From an uncultured Bacilli bacterium (lineage in GTDB: Bacteria; Bacillota_I; Bacilli_A; RF39; UBA660): DNA of 6,696 bases. Under the pieces are notes generated by a model that made no database searches, was not told the origin of the DNA, and saw only the letters and a program-made list of their open reading frames with translations. The stretch spans positions 1-6,696 of the forward strand of contig CANQRJ010000079.1 in the NCBI GenBank assembly GCA_947626215.1, given 5' to 3'. Position numbers and translations under genes: made by a program. Each line of letters begins with the position of its first letter. Positions within the stretch are counted from its first letter, which is position 1. Positions 1 to 6,159 of the stretch are shown here, one piece after another.

Positions 1-1
1 A

Positions 2-310
2 AAAGCATATGAAAAAAGGAAAGGAGTTTACAAAGAAATGAATAAAGAAATTGAAAGAAGATTAAGTGCAGGACTAAGACGAGAAGATTTTGATCATGAC
101 ATGTGGGAAAAAAGACTTGCCTATAACCGAGGAATTGGAAAAGGAGAAAAAATTGGTAAAAGTGAAGGAATTGCAATTGGAAAAAGTGTACGAAATGAAG
201 AAATTGCTAGAAATTTAATCAAAGAAAATATACCCATATCTCTTATTTCAAGAAGTACAGGCTTAGAAAAAGAAAAAATTGAGAAGTTACGATTAGAATT
301 AGCTTCTTAA
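2..310 (+). CDS. Rpn family PD-(D/E)XK nuclease/transposase, C-terminal fragment (5' partial)
   Basis: The reading frame is open to the left edge (residues KAYEKRKGVYKE precede the ATG at 38), so this is the tail of a longer gene and the ATG at 38 is internal. What is visible is the characteristic tail of the Rpn/PD-(D/E)XK transposase family: a charged helical stretch (YEKRKGVYKEMNKEIER), a Gly/Lys repeat of the type GxGKGEKIGKSEGIAIGKS, and a terminal helix-turn-helix-like motif (LIKENIPISLISRSTGLEKE). In this family the N-terminal part carries the nuclease fold and the proteins promote RecA-independent recombination (known for E. coli RpnA). The catalytic residues lie outside the window, so activity cannot be judged. 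It ends in TAA, 78 bp before the first surface-protein gene. No separate terminator follows, but the hairpin at 353-386 could serve. Family assignment rests on the tail alone. Confidence 0.75.
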   Translation, partial: KAYEKRKGVYKEMNKEIERRLSAGLRREDFDHDMWEKRLAYNRGIGKGEKIGKSEGIAIGKSVRNEEIARNLIKENIPISLISRSTGLEKEKIEKLRLELAS

Positions 311-320
311 TTTCCTGAGT

Positions 321-352
321 GTCAATTGACGACGGGGGGGGGGTTGTATGAT
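321..352 (+). promoter_or_regulatory. Probable promoter of the first surface-protein gene, with a G10 spacer
   Basis: The -10 is most likely TATGAT (347-352), with TAAAAT (352-357, preceded by TG one base away) as an overlapping extended -10 alternative. Candidate -35 boxes are TTGACG (326-331, 15-bp spacer to TATGAT) and GTGTCA (319-324, 22-bp spacer); neither has the ideal 17 bp. The equivalent promoter of the downstream paralogue has TTGTCA, 17 bp and TATGAC. Aligned on GTCAATTG and TTGTATGA, this copy is 5 bp longer, and the extra length is all in the G tract. GTCAATTGAC (321-330) is also a perfect 10-bp palindrome and could be an operator half of unknown function. The promoter is inferred from pattern only. 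Confidence 0.6.
334..343 (+). repeat. Homopolymeric G10 tract in the promoter spacer
   Basis: Ten consecutive G in an otherwise AT-rich region, sitting between the -35 candidates and the -10 box of the first surface-protein gene. The corresponding position in the downstream paralogue's promoter reads AACGAAAG. Mononucleotide tracts of this length are prone to slipped-strand mispairing, and tracts between -35 and -10 are an established way to switch surface genes on and off in other bacteria. Variation has not been observed here, because there is only one sequence; a length error in sequencing is also possible. Confidence 0.8.
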
Positions 353-386
353 AAAATCACTATAGTAGGAACTATGGTGATTTTTT
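353..386 (+). promoter_or_regulatory. Leader hairpin with the ribosome binding site in its 3' arm (copy 1)
   Basis: Positions 353-366 pair with 371-384 to give a 14-bp stem (one G-U pair, 361/376) around an AGGA loop, with six T at 381-386; it looks like an intrinsic terminator. The 3' arm contains GGTGAT (376-381), which matches the part of 16S anti-Shine-Dalgarno complementarity nearest the start and lies 7 nt before ATG 389, so it is the best ribosome binding site. Transcripts from the adjacent -10 box would start near 359 and lack the outer stem; only read-through RNA contains the complete hairpin. It may therefore end upstream transcription and mask the binding site on read-through message. 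The same arrangement recurs at 2171-2201, and the two copies share 19 identical bases (376-394 and 2191-2209). Confidence 0.65.
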
Positions 387-388
387 AA

Positions 389-2134
389 ATGAAAAGAAAA
401 AAACAAAATGGAAAAATTATATTAAGTATAGTAATGATTTGTTTTCTTCTTATTTTAATTTTTCCTTTAAGACAAAAAGAGAACAATTATATAAAGGAAA
501 CAAATGATTCAGAAGTGACTTTTGCATATGTAGTAGAGGGAGCAAAACAAAATACAATACCAAGTAAAGAAGGATATACATTTGATACGGAAAATAGTTC
601 ATGCACGAATGGAGTCACCATATCTTGGAATTATTCCAATTGGAATGCTAAAATAAGCAATTTAAAAAATACAAAAAGTAATTGCATTCTATACTTTAAA
701 AAAGAATATGGAGAAAAAATATTAAATGGAGCACTCCCAGAAATCAAAGGAGATTTAGTTCCAGTAACAATAGATAATGGAGTAGTAAGAAAAGCAGATC
801 TAAGTAGTGAATGGTATAGTTATCAAAATAAGAGATGGGCGAATGCAGTCATATTAATCGATAAAACAAAAGAATATAAAAATAATGAAGAAATCAAAGA
901 AGAAAATATAGAAAGTTATTTTGTGTGGATTCCAAGATACCGTTATCAATTAAAAGAAAATGAAAGTACCTATGTAGATTATAATACTTTGATTTCAAAA
1001 GGAAGTGTAAAAAACAATAGTACAGTTCCAAATACTGGAGCAAATAGTCCTTTTGAAATCATATTTGAAGATAAAAATACAACAAGAATAACAGAAAATA
1101 CACAAAATGGATGGCTAAGTCATCCTGCATTTGCAAGTTTTAATAGCAATGGGATGTGGGTTGGAAAATTTGAAACAGGATATAATCAAAATGAAAACAT
1201 AAATAGTTTAATCACAAATACAGAAGGTTGGACAATGACGAATGCTCAACAAAATATAAAAGATTCAAGTAAGATTATAATCAAACCCAATGTGTATAGT
1301 TGGAGAAATATACAAGTGGCCAATGCCTTCTATACTAGTTTTGAATATATGCGAAGCCTAGATAGTCATATGATGAAAAATATGGAATGGGGAGCTATCA
1401 CTTATTTAGCATATTCTAAATATGGAAGATGTAATAATGGAAGCTGTGAAGAAGTAAGAAATAATAATAATTCTAATTTTATTACAGGTTATTCGGCAAA
1501 TTTTGAACCGTCTTGTGGTCTTACCAATTCCAATGAAGAATGTAATAAATATGATGTGGGTATACTTTTGAATACAGATGGAGATAATGGATGGAATTAC
1601 AAAAATCCAAGTAGTCAAGTAGCAAGTACAACAGGAAATTATACGGGTATTTATGATATGGCAGGTGGTTCTTGGGAATATGTAATGGGTATTATGAAAT
1701 CTTTAAATAATACTCCTTCAAGTGGAAGAAATGAACAATATCATTCATATTTTAATGGAGATTATAGTTGCCCCACTTGTGATCAAAAAAGTACAACGAG
1801 TTTTAATAATGGTTATTCTTTTCCTACTAGTAAATATTATGATTTGTATGATAATAATGGAGATAATAAACAATTTCAAAGAGGTTACTTAGGAGACGCG
1901 ACAAAAGAACTTGGACCCTATTATGAAGTAACATATGATTATAATATGAAGCCTACAAGACGTCTTAGTAGTTGGTTTGCAGATCGAGCTTATTTTGTAA
2001 ATCGTGATTCACCATATTTTGAACGAGGAGGAGATTATTCAGGAGGAAGTGAATTTGGAATAAGTGCTTTTGATAATGCCTATGGGAGTGCTTATAATTG
2101 TGATACATTTCGAATTGTGCTAATGCCTAATTAA
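389..2134 (+). CDS. Membrane-anchored surface protein with FGE/C-type-lectin-like domain (paralogue 1)
   Basis: This 581-aa protein has a basic N-terminus (KRKK) and one hydrophobic segment at about residues 9-27, giving an uncleaved anchor with the rest outside the cell. Residues 62-103 form a small module with two cysteines 27 residues apart (C72, C99). From about 175 onward are blocks recalling FGE-sulfatase/C-type-lectin-fold proteins: ESYFVWIPRYRYQ (175-187), WVGKFETGY (257-265), NVYSWRNIQVANAF (301-314), KNMEWGAITYL (330-340), GIYDMAGGSWEYVMG (420-434), and a C-terminal RGG (546-548) ending in TFRIVL (573-578). The FGE catalytic cysteine region does not match (RGGDYSGGSEFG), so formylglycine formation is not expected; adhesion or ligand binding is inferred. 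Other cysteines lie at 348/353, 376/385, 461/464 and 571. No LPXTG sorting signal is present. The start follows the GGTGAT site. Expression may be controlled by the upstream G10 promoter and hairpin. I know similar proteins only as uncharacterised families. Confidence 0.85.
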   Translation: MKRKKQNGKIILSIVMICFLLILIFPLRQKENNYIKETNDSEVTFAYVVEGAKQNTIPSKEGYTFDTENSSCTNGVTISWNYSNWNAKISNLKNTKSNCILYFKKEYGEKILNGALPEIKGDLVPVTIDNGVVRKADLSSEWYSYQNKRWANAVILIDKTKEYKNNEEIKEENIESYFVWIPRYRYQLKENESTYVDYNTLISKGSVKNNSTVPNTGANSPFEIIFEDKNTTRITENTQNGWLSHPAFASFNSNGMWVGKFETGYNQNENINSLITNTEGWTMTNAQQNIKDSSKIIIKPNVYSWRNIQVANAFYTSFEYMRSLDSHMMKNMEWGAITYLAYSKYGRCNNGSCEEVRNNNNSNFITGYSANFEPSCGLTNSNEECNKYDVGILLNTDGDNGWNYKNPSSQVASTTGNYTGIYDMAGGSWEYVMGIMKSLNNTPSSGRNEQYHSYFNGDYSCPTCDQKSTTSFNNGYSFPTSKYYDLYDNNGDNKQFQRGYLGDATKELGPYYEVTYDYNMKPTRRLSSWFADRAYFVNRDSPYFERGGDYSGGSEFGISAFDNAYGSAYNCDTFRIVLMPN

Positions 2135-2141
2135 AATAAAA

Positions 2142-2170
2142 TTGTCAATTGCTAACGAAAGTTGTATGAC
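2142..2170 (+). promoter_or_regulatory. Promoter of the second surface-protein gene
   Basis: TTGTCA (2142-2147), a 17-bp spacer and TATGAC (2165-2170) give a plausible sigma-A promoter in the 69-bp gap between the two surface genes. It shares GTCAATTG and GTTGTATGA with the promoter at 321-352 but has no G tract. TTGTCA and the overlapping TGACAA (2167-2172) are also inverted repeats of each other. The first predicted transcribed base falls near 2177, within the 5' arm of the following hairpin. Confidence 0.6.
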
Positions 2171-2201
2171 AAAATCATTTTATAGAATAGGGTGATTTTT
2201 T
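2171..2201 (+). promoter_or_regulatory. Leader hairpin with the ribosome binding site in its 3' arm (copy 2)
   Basis: Positions 2171-2183 pair with 2187-2199 (13 bp, including three consecutive U-G pairs at 2178-2180/2190-2192) around a 3-nt loop, with T6 at 2196-2201. The arms differ in sequence from the hairpin at 353-386 yet pairing is kept, partly through wobble pairs, which suggests that the structure matters. The 3' arm contains GGGTGAT (2190-2196), the likely ribosome binding site for ATG 2204. It can also act as the terminator of the upstream surface gene, whose stop is 36 nt before it. Confidence 0.6.
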
Positions 2202-2203
2202 AA

Positions 2204-4555
2204 ATGAAACTAAAAAAATTTAAAGAGAGTGATAAAAAGAAAATAGGAATTATATTGTTTACTATAGCTTGTATCTTACTTGTTGGAGGAGTCGTTCTAT
2301 ATAGAACATTTGCTATCTTTGAAACGAATGATGAATTTGATATCATTAATGGAGTCGTTCAAAGTAAAGGAGATATTTCTTTTAATTTTTATATTAATGA
2401 TGTTTTAGTAAAAGAAGTACCAACAAAAGAAAGTGGAAAAATATTTGATTCTTATCATAGTTATTGTGAAAATGGAACAAATATATCTTGGAATGCCCAT
2501 AGTTGGGAAGCAAGTATAAAAAATATCAAAGAAAGTCCAACCAAATGTCACTTAAAATTTATAGATGGATATGAAGAAAGTATATTAAATGGAGCCGTAC
2601 CAGATTTAGGAAATGGAAAGTTAACACCAATCACAATTGAAGAAAATGGAATTGTAAAAAAAGCAGACATAACGAATAAAGATCATCCTTGGTATAAATA
2701 TGAAGAGAAGAAATGGGCAAACAGTGTGATATTAAAAGAAAATAGTTATGAATTATTAAAAGCAAATGGCAAAATAAATAGTGAACCTATACTAGAAGAA
2801 GATTCCCTTCATTTAGATGGAGTAGACGATTATGTGAATTTAGGATTAGAAAATAAAACATTTCCTAATGGAGTAACTTGGGCTATTAAATTTAAATTAA
2901 ATGAAAATCATACTGGAGAAAATTTTGCACTTTTAGGAGACTGGGAAGGTAATACTAGTGGTGGAGGAATATATATTGTTTCAAATAATGTATTACAATA
3001 TCATATGTGCTTTAGTGACGGAAGATGTCATTCCATGAATAATGGTACTTCATTAATGAAAGGCAAAGTTTATACGGCTATAGCTACTTATAAGGATGGT
3101 CAAGGAAAAATGTATTTAGATGGAGAAAATGTAGCTTCATTTGAAGGAGGAATTAGATTTCAAACAGGAAATGCTATCACTCTTGGAACAGATTTAGAAA
3201 AAGATGGAGCAATTCATTATGCAAAAATGAACGCATATGATGCAGCCATATTTAATCGAGCTATTAGTGAAGAAGAAATAAATGAAATATCCAATGAAAA
3301 TTTTAAAATAACGAATGGTGAAGGTTTACTTAAATATGTAGATTTTACGAAAAAAGAATATCAACCAAATGAAGTCATACCTGAAGATAATATTGAATCT
3401 TACTTTGTATGGATTCCAAGATACAAATATCAATTATTTTCTGAAAATCCTGATCAATATTCTGGAATTGAAAAAGATTTAGGAATAGTAGCAAATAATG
3501 ATACAATAACAAATTTAGAAAAAAATACACCAATTCAAATTACATTTGAAACCAAAGATGTAAATCCAAGTAAAGGAAATACAAAAGGAAGTTGGCTTAC
3601 ACATCCTGCGTTTACAAGTTTCAATAGTAACGGCATATGGGTAGGAAAATTTGAAAGTGGGTATATTGGAGCCAAAACTATAACAGAAGCAGAAGTAAAT
3701 GAAAAAAATTCAGAAAAATTAATCATAAAACCAAATGTCTATAGTTGGCGAAGAATACAAGTAGCGAATGCTTTTTATACAAGTTATGAATATCAACGTG
3801 AACTTGATTCTCATATGATAAAAAATATGGAATGGGGAGCGATCACATATTTAACACAGTCTCAATATGGAAGATGTACAAATGGAACTTGTGAAAAAGT
3901 ACGAATCAATAATAATGGATATAATATCACAGGCTTTTCGGCTAATTTTTTACCATCATGTGGTTGGACAGGAAGCAATGAAGAATGTAACAAAAGTGAA
4001 AATGTAGAACCAAATCAAGATGGAAGTTACAGTGTAAATTATAATAATCCTTTAAGTGTCGTAGCAAGTACCACAGGAAATTATTCTGGTATTTATGATA
4101 TGGCAGGTGGGGCATGGGAATTTACGATGGGAGCAATGGATAGCTTAAATTCAAATTTTCCTACAAGTGGATATAGTTCTAGTGACAATTCAGGATTTAA
4201 TGGAGCGTATGCAGATGGTTCTGGAATAAAAACAAATGGATATGAATGGCCAGATAGTAAATATTATGATTTATATCAGTATTCTTCCTCTTTATATGAT
4301 TATCAACGTGGAATCGTGGGTGATGCCACAAAAGAGCTTGGTCCATTTTATTCTATAACGTATGATTATGGTCAAAAACATTTGAGAAATATTAGTAGTT
4401 GGAATGGAGAAGATGCAGAACTTGCTTATATAAATGAGCCTTGGGTAGTGAGAGGTGGATACAAAGGAGATGGATCTGCTACAGGAGTATTTGCTTTTGC
4501 TAGTGCATCTGGAGATGTAAATATACAGACTTTTCGTGTCATTTTAGTTTTATAA
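2204..4555 (+). CDS. Membrane-anchored surface protein, FGE/C-type-lectin-like with inserted LamG domain (paralogue 2)
   Basis: This 783-aa paralogue of the preceding gene has a single transmembrane anchor at about residues 14-33, then the two-cysteine module (C88 and C115, the same 27-residue spacing). The shared WANSVIL block (171-177) is followed by roughly 200 extra residues before ESYFVWIPRYKYQ (398-410). The extra part has LamG/concanavalin-like jellyroll signatures: LHLDGVDDYVNLG (202-214), KMYLDGENVASFEGG (302-316), ITLGTD (325-330) and AIFNRAISEEEINEI (348-362), typical of carbohydrate- or protein-binding Laminin_G_3 domains. The remainder matches paralogue 1 block by block: WVGKFESGY (479-487), NVYSWRRIQVANAF (511-524), KNMEWGAITYL (540-550), GIYDMAGGAWEFTMG (629-643), C558/C563, C586/C595, and the end RGG to TFRVIL (750-781). 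FGE catalytic cysteines are absent, so a binding role is inferred. The start is supported by GGGTGAT 7 nt upstream of ATG. No clear hairpin terminator follows the stop. Confidence 0.85.
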   Translation: MKLKKFKESDKKKIGIILFTIACILLVGGVVLYRTFAIFETNDEFDIINGVVQSKGDISFNFYINDVLVKEVPTKESGKIFDSYHSYCENGTNISWNAHSWEASIKNIKESPTKCHLKFIDGYEESILNGAVPDLGNGKLTPITIEENGIVKKADITNKDHPWYKYEEKKWANSVILKENSYELLKANGKINSEPILEEDSLHLDGVDDYVNLGLENKTFPNGVTWAIKFKLNENHTGENFALLGDWEGNTSGGGIYIVSNNVLQYHMCFSDGRCHSMNNGTSLMKGKVYTAIATYKDGQGKMYLDGENVASFEGGIRFQTGNAITLGTDLEKDGAIHYAKMNAYDAAIFNRAISEEEINEISNENFKITNGEGLLKYVDFTKKEYQPNEVIPEDNIESYFVWIPRYKYQLFSENPDQYSGIEKDLGIVANNDTITNLEKNTPIQITFETKDVNPSKGNTKGSWLTHPAFTSFNSNGIWVGKFESGYIGAKTITEAEVNEKNSEKLIIKPNVYSWRRIQVANAFYTSYEYQRELDSHMIKNMEWGAITYLTQSQYGRCTNGTCEKVRINNNGYNITGFSANFLPSCGWTGSNEECNKSENVEPNQDGSYSVNYNNPLSVVASTTGNYSGIYDMAGGAWEFTMGAMDSLNSNFPTSGYSSSDNSGFNGAYADGSGIKTNGYEWPDSKYYDLYQYSSSLYDYQRGIVGDATKELGPFYSITYDYGQKHLRNISSWNGEDAELAYINEPWVVRGGYKGDGSATGVFAFASASGDVNIQTFRVILVL

Positions 4556-4627
4556 TAAAAAAAAGATTAGAAAATATGTAAAGATGATAAATTATTTTTT
4601 GGAAATAATAAACTTATTTTAAAATGA

Positions 4628-4636
4628 TGGTATAAT
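4628..4636 (+). promoter_or_regulatory. Extended -10 promoter of the downstream two-gene unit
   Basis: TGGTATAAT (4628-4636) is a perfect extended -10. No good -35 box lies 16-18 bp upstream (the hexamer at 17 bp is ATAAAC), which is tolerable for an extended -10. The region 4556-4627 is otherwise AT-rich with no structure I can support. A Shine-Dalgarno AAGGA (4648-4652) follows, 11 nt before ATG 4664. Confidence 0.6.
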
Positions 4637-4663
4637 ATCATTGAAACAAGGAATGAAAAAATT

Positions 4664-5272
4664 ATGAAAAAAGGTTTAAAAATGACTTTAATTTTTCTAT
4701 GTGTTTTAGTAGGAATGATTATACTAGATACAATACAAGCCAAAATTTTTAATAGGAGTCCATTATTAAAAATAAGAGAAAATTTAAATGGAGAAAACTA
4801 TTATATAGATAAAGGATTATTTGTGAATCATTATCATTGTAATAAGGAAAACCTTACAACTTGGAAAGATGTAAAATTTGCTTGTTCTTTAAAAGACAAT
4901 AAGACAGAAAAATTTGATTTCTATTTATATAAACCAGAAATTCATAATGATATTAGATTTAATATTTATTATGAAAACAAGGATAGAAAAATCTATTTAG
5001 CAGGAAATATTGGAGAATTTTATATCAAAGAACAAGAAAATAACGTCACTTTAAAAAATTATTTATCAACTACCTTTCAAACTTTTGATGATGGAATAAA
5101 ACACATTACGGATAAATTAGATCAAGTTCAAACATATAGAGATGGTGGAACAAAGGTATATAAATCAAAAGATAAAGATATAACTTTTATAGCTTGTAAT
5201 AAAATAAACGGTAACAAAAATATTTATATTGGCGATTATTCATTAGAATTTGAAGAAGATCTGTGTGATTAA
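4664..5272 (+). CDS. Small membrane-anchored conserved protein of unknown function
   Basis: The 202-aa product has one N-terminal hydrophobic segment (about residues 7-23) followed directly by DTIQAKIFNRSPLLKIREN (22-40) and YIDKGLFVNHYHC (47-59). I recall this arrangement from uncharacterised Firmicutes exported proteins, but I cannot name the family. The C-terminus ends in ITFIACNKINGNKNIYIG and a Cys near the end (C178, C201). Together with C59 and C74 these give two cysteine pairs in the extracytoplasmic part, possibly disulfides. C13 lies within the hydrophobic segment and no convincing lipobox surrounds it. It has its own extended -10 promoter and is followed after 39 bp by the DUF3592-type gene with no terminator between them, so the two are probably co-transcribed. 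No function can be assigned. Confidence 0.75.
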   Translation: MKKGLKMTLIFLCVLVGMIILDTIQAKIFNRSPLLKIRENLNGENYYIDKGLFVNHYHCNKENLTTWKDVKFACSLKDNKTEKFDFYLYKPEIHNDIRFNIYYENKDRKIYLAGNIGEFYIKEQENNVTLKNYLSTTFQTFDDGIKHITDKLDQVQTYRDGGTKVYKSKDKDITFIACNKINGNKNIYIGDYSLEFEEDLCD

Positions 5273-5311
5273 AGAAATGAACTAAAACAAAAAGAAACTG
5301 GAGATGGTATT

Positions 5312-5782
5312 TTGAAAGAAAATAAAATTGAAAATTTAATATGGATTTTATTTGCTAGTGTTGGAGCAATATTTGTTATAATTGGATTTGTTGTGAGTCT
5401 AAATATATTTAATGATAAAAATAAAGTAAATACTGTAGGAACTATTACAGAAATATCGTCTTACTCACGTGATGATAATAGAAATCACGATGTATATGTT
5501 TCATATATTGTGGATGGGAAAGAATATGAGTCGAGATTATATAGTTATTCTTCTAGTTTTTATGAAGGAAAAAAAATAAATATATATTATGATAAAGAGA
5601 ATCCAAACAAAATAGGGGTTAAATCTTTGGATTTATTATTTTTGATTTTCCCTGGAATAGGATTGATTTTCTTAATAATAGGAGGAACAGGAATACTAAT
5701 AAAAAAGAATAAGAAAAAATTAGAAAAAAAATTAAAAGAAAATGGGAAATTAATCTATCTAACTATGTTGAAACTGTTTTAA
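5312..5782 (+). CDS. DUF3592-type membrane protein, N-terminal part (TTG start, frameshifted)
   Basis: Translation most likely starts at TTG 5312, because TGGAG ending at 5303 is a good Shine-Dalgarno 8 nt upstream and the frame then runs straight into a membrane segment. The visible order is TM1 (about residues 9-30), an extracytoplasmic beta-rich DUF3592 domain (about 40-103, with VGTITEIS, YVSYIVDGKEYES, SSSFYEGKKINIYYDKENPNKIG), TM2 (about 107-130) and a Lys-rich cytoplasmic stretch ending LKENGKLIY. The last seven residues (LTMLKLF) do not fit the family. The expected continuation is in another frame at 5761-6015, so this ORF ends early through an apparent one-base deletion (or two-base insertion) around 5758-5761. 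The repaired protein would have about 234 residues. Function is unknown; it is probably cotranscribed with the preceding gene. Confidence 0.75.
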   Translation: MKENKIENLIWILFASVGAIFVIIGFVVSLNIFNDKNKVNTVGTITEISSYSRDDNRNHDVYVSYIVDGKEYESRLYSYSSSFYEGKKINIYYDKENPNKIGVKSLDLLFLIFPGIGLIFLIIGGTGILIKKNKKKLEKKLKENGKLIYLTMLKLF

Positions 5783-6015
5783 ATACTTCATATCAAGTAA
5801 ATGGAAAAAGTCCATATCATATTATTTGTGAATGGGAGAGTCCATTAGATGGTAAAAAATATATATTTAAAAGTAAAAATATTTGGTCGAATCCAAAAAA
5901 CATAATACAAGAAAAAGAAATCAAGCAATTTCCTGTATATATAGATGAAAATAATAAAAAGAAATATGTTATTGATATTGATATTTTAACAGATAATATA
6001 GAGGATTTAAGGTAA
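5761..6015 (+). pseudogene. C-terminal part of the DUF3592-type protein, out of frame
   Basis: Frame 1 from 5761 encodes 84 residues starting NYVETVLNTSYQVNGKSPYH, then IICEW, DGKKYIFKSKNIW, FPVYIDENNKKKYVIDIDIL, ending DLR before TAA at 6013. This resembles the C-terminal module of DUF3592 proteins (NTS.xVNG..PY.I...W.NP....Y.FKS.N.W), so it belongs to the preceding ORF. It has no start codon or ribosome binding site of its own. It is therefore either a broken gene, a sequencing error at about 5758-5761, or, less likely, reached by frameshifting. An A8 run at 5724-5731 is a second possible indel site, but the frame after it (LKENGKLIY) still fits the family, which puts the break later. Confidence 0.7.
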
Positions 6016-6054
6016 ATAAAAAATTTTAGTAAGTTTATGAAATAAGTATTGATT

Positions 6055-6072
6055 AGACCTTAAGGTCTTTTT
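6055..6072 (+). terminator. Intrinsic terminator of the 4664-6015 unit
   Basis: AGACC-TTAA-GGTCT (6055-6068) is a perfect 5-bp stem with a four-base loop, followed by T5 (6068-6072). It lies 40 bp after the stop of the DUF3592-type frame. The stem is short, so strength is uncertain. Confidence 0.6.
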
Positions 6073-6077
6073 AAACC

Positions 6078-6115
6078 AAAAAAAGAGATTTCTTAAAAGC
6101 GTATGAAATCTCTTT
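6078..6115 (-). terminator. Intrinsic terminator of the minus-strand collagen-like gene
   Basis: AAAGAGATTTC (6082-6092) pairs perfectly with GAAATCTCTTT (6105-6115) over 11 bp around a 12-base loop. The A7 run at 6078-6084 is a T tract on the minus strand, so it fits best as the terminator of the gene ending at 6160. It may also stop plus-strand transcription, giving a convergent two-terminator region. Confidence 0.7.
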
Positions 6116-6159
6116 CAAATATATAAGAATAAAGGAATAAAAGAGGTATATTTAAAATT

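Noticed and set aside
38..310. ATG 38 as the true start of a 90-aa protein
   Set aside because: The frame is open upstream to the edge and the upstream residues fit the same helical tail, so the gene is simply cut.
1406..1618. 70-codon minus-strand ORF
   Set aside because: It is antisense to a conserved block of surface paralogue 1 and has low-complexity Ile/Thr-rich content with no ribosome binding site.
3535..3726. 63-codon minus-strand ORF
   Set aside because: It is antisense to a conserved block of paralogue 2, with no family resemblance.
389..4555. Active formylglycine-generating enzymes
   Set aside because: The cysteine pair needed for catalysis is not present in the C-terminal region of either protein.
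5724..5731. A8 run as the frameshift site
   Set aside because: The frame after it (LKENGKLIY) still fits the family, so the break is probably later, at 5758-5761.
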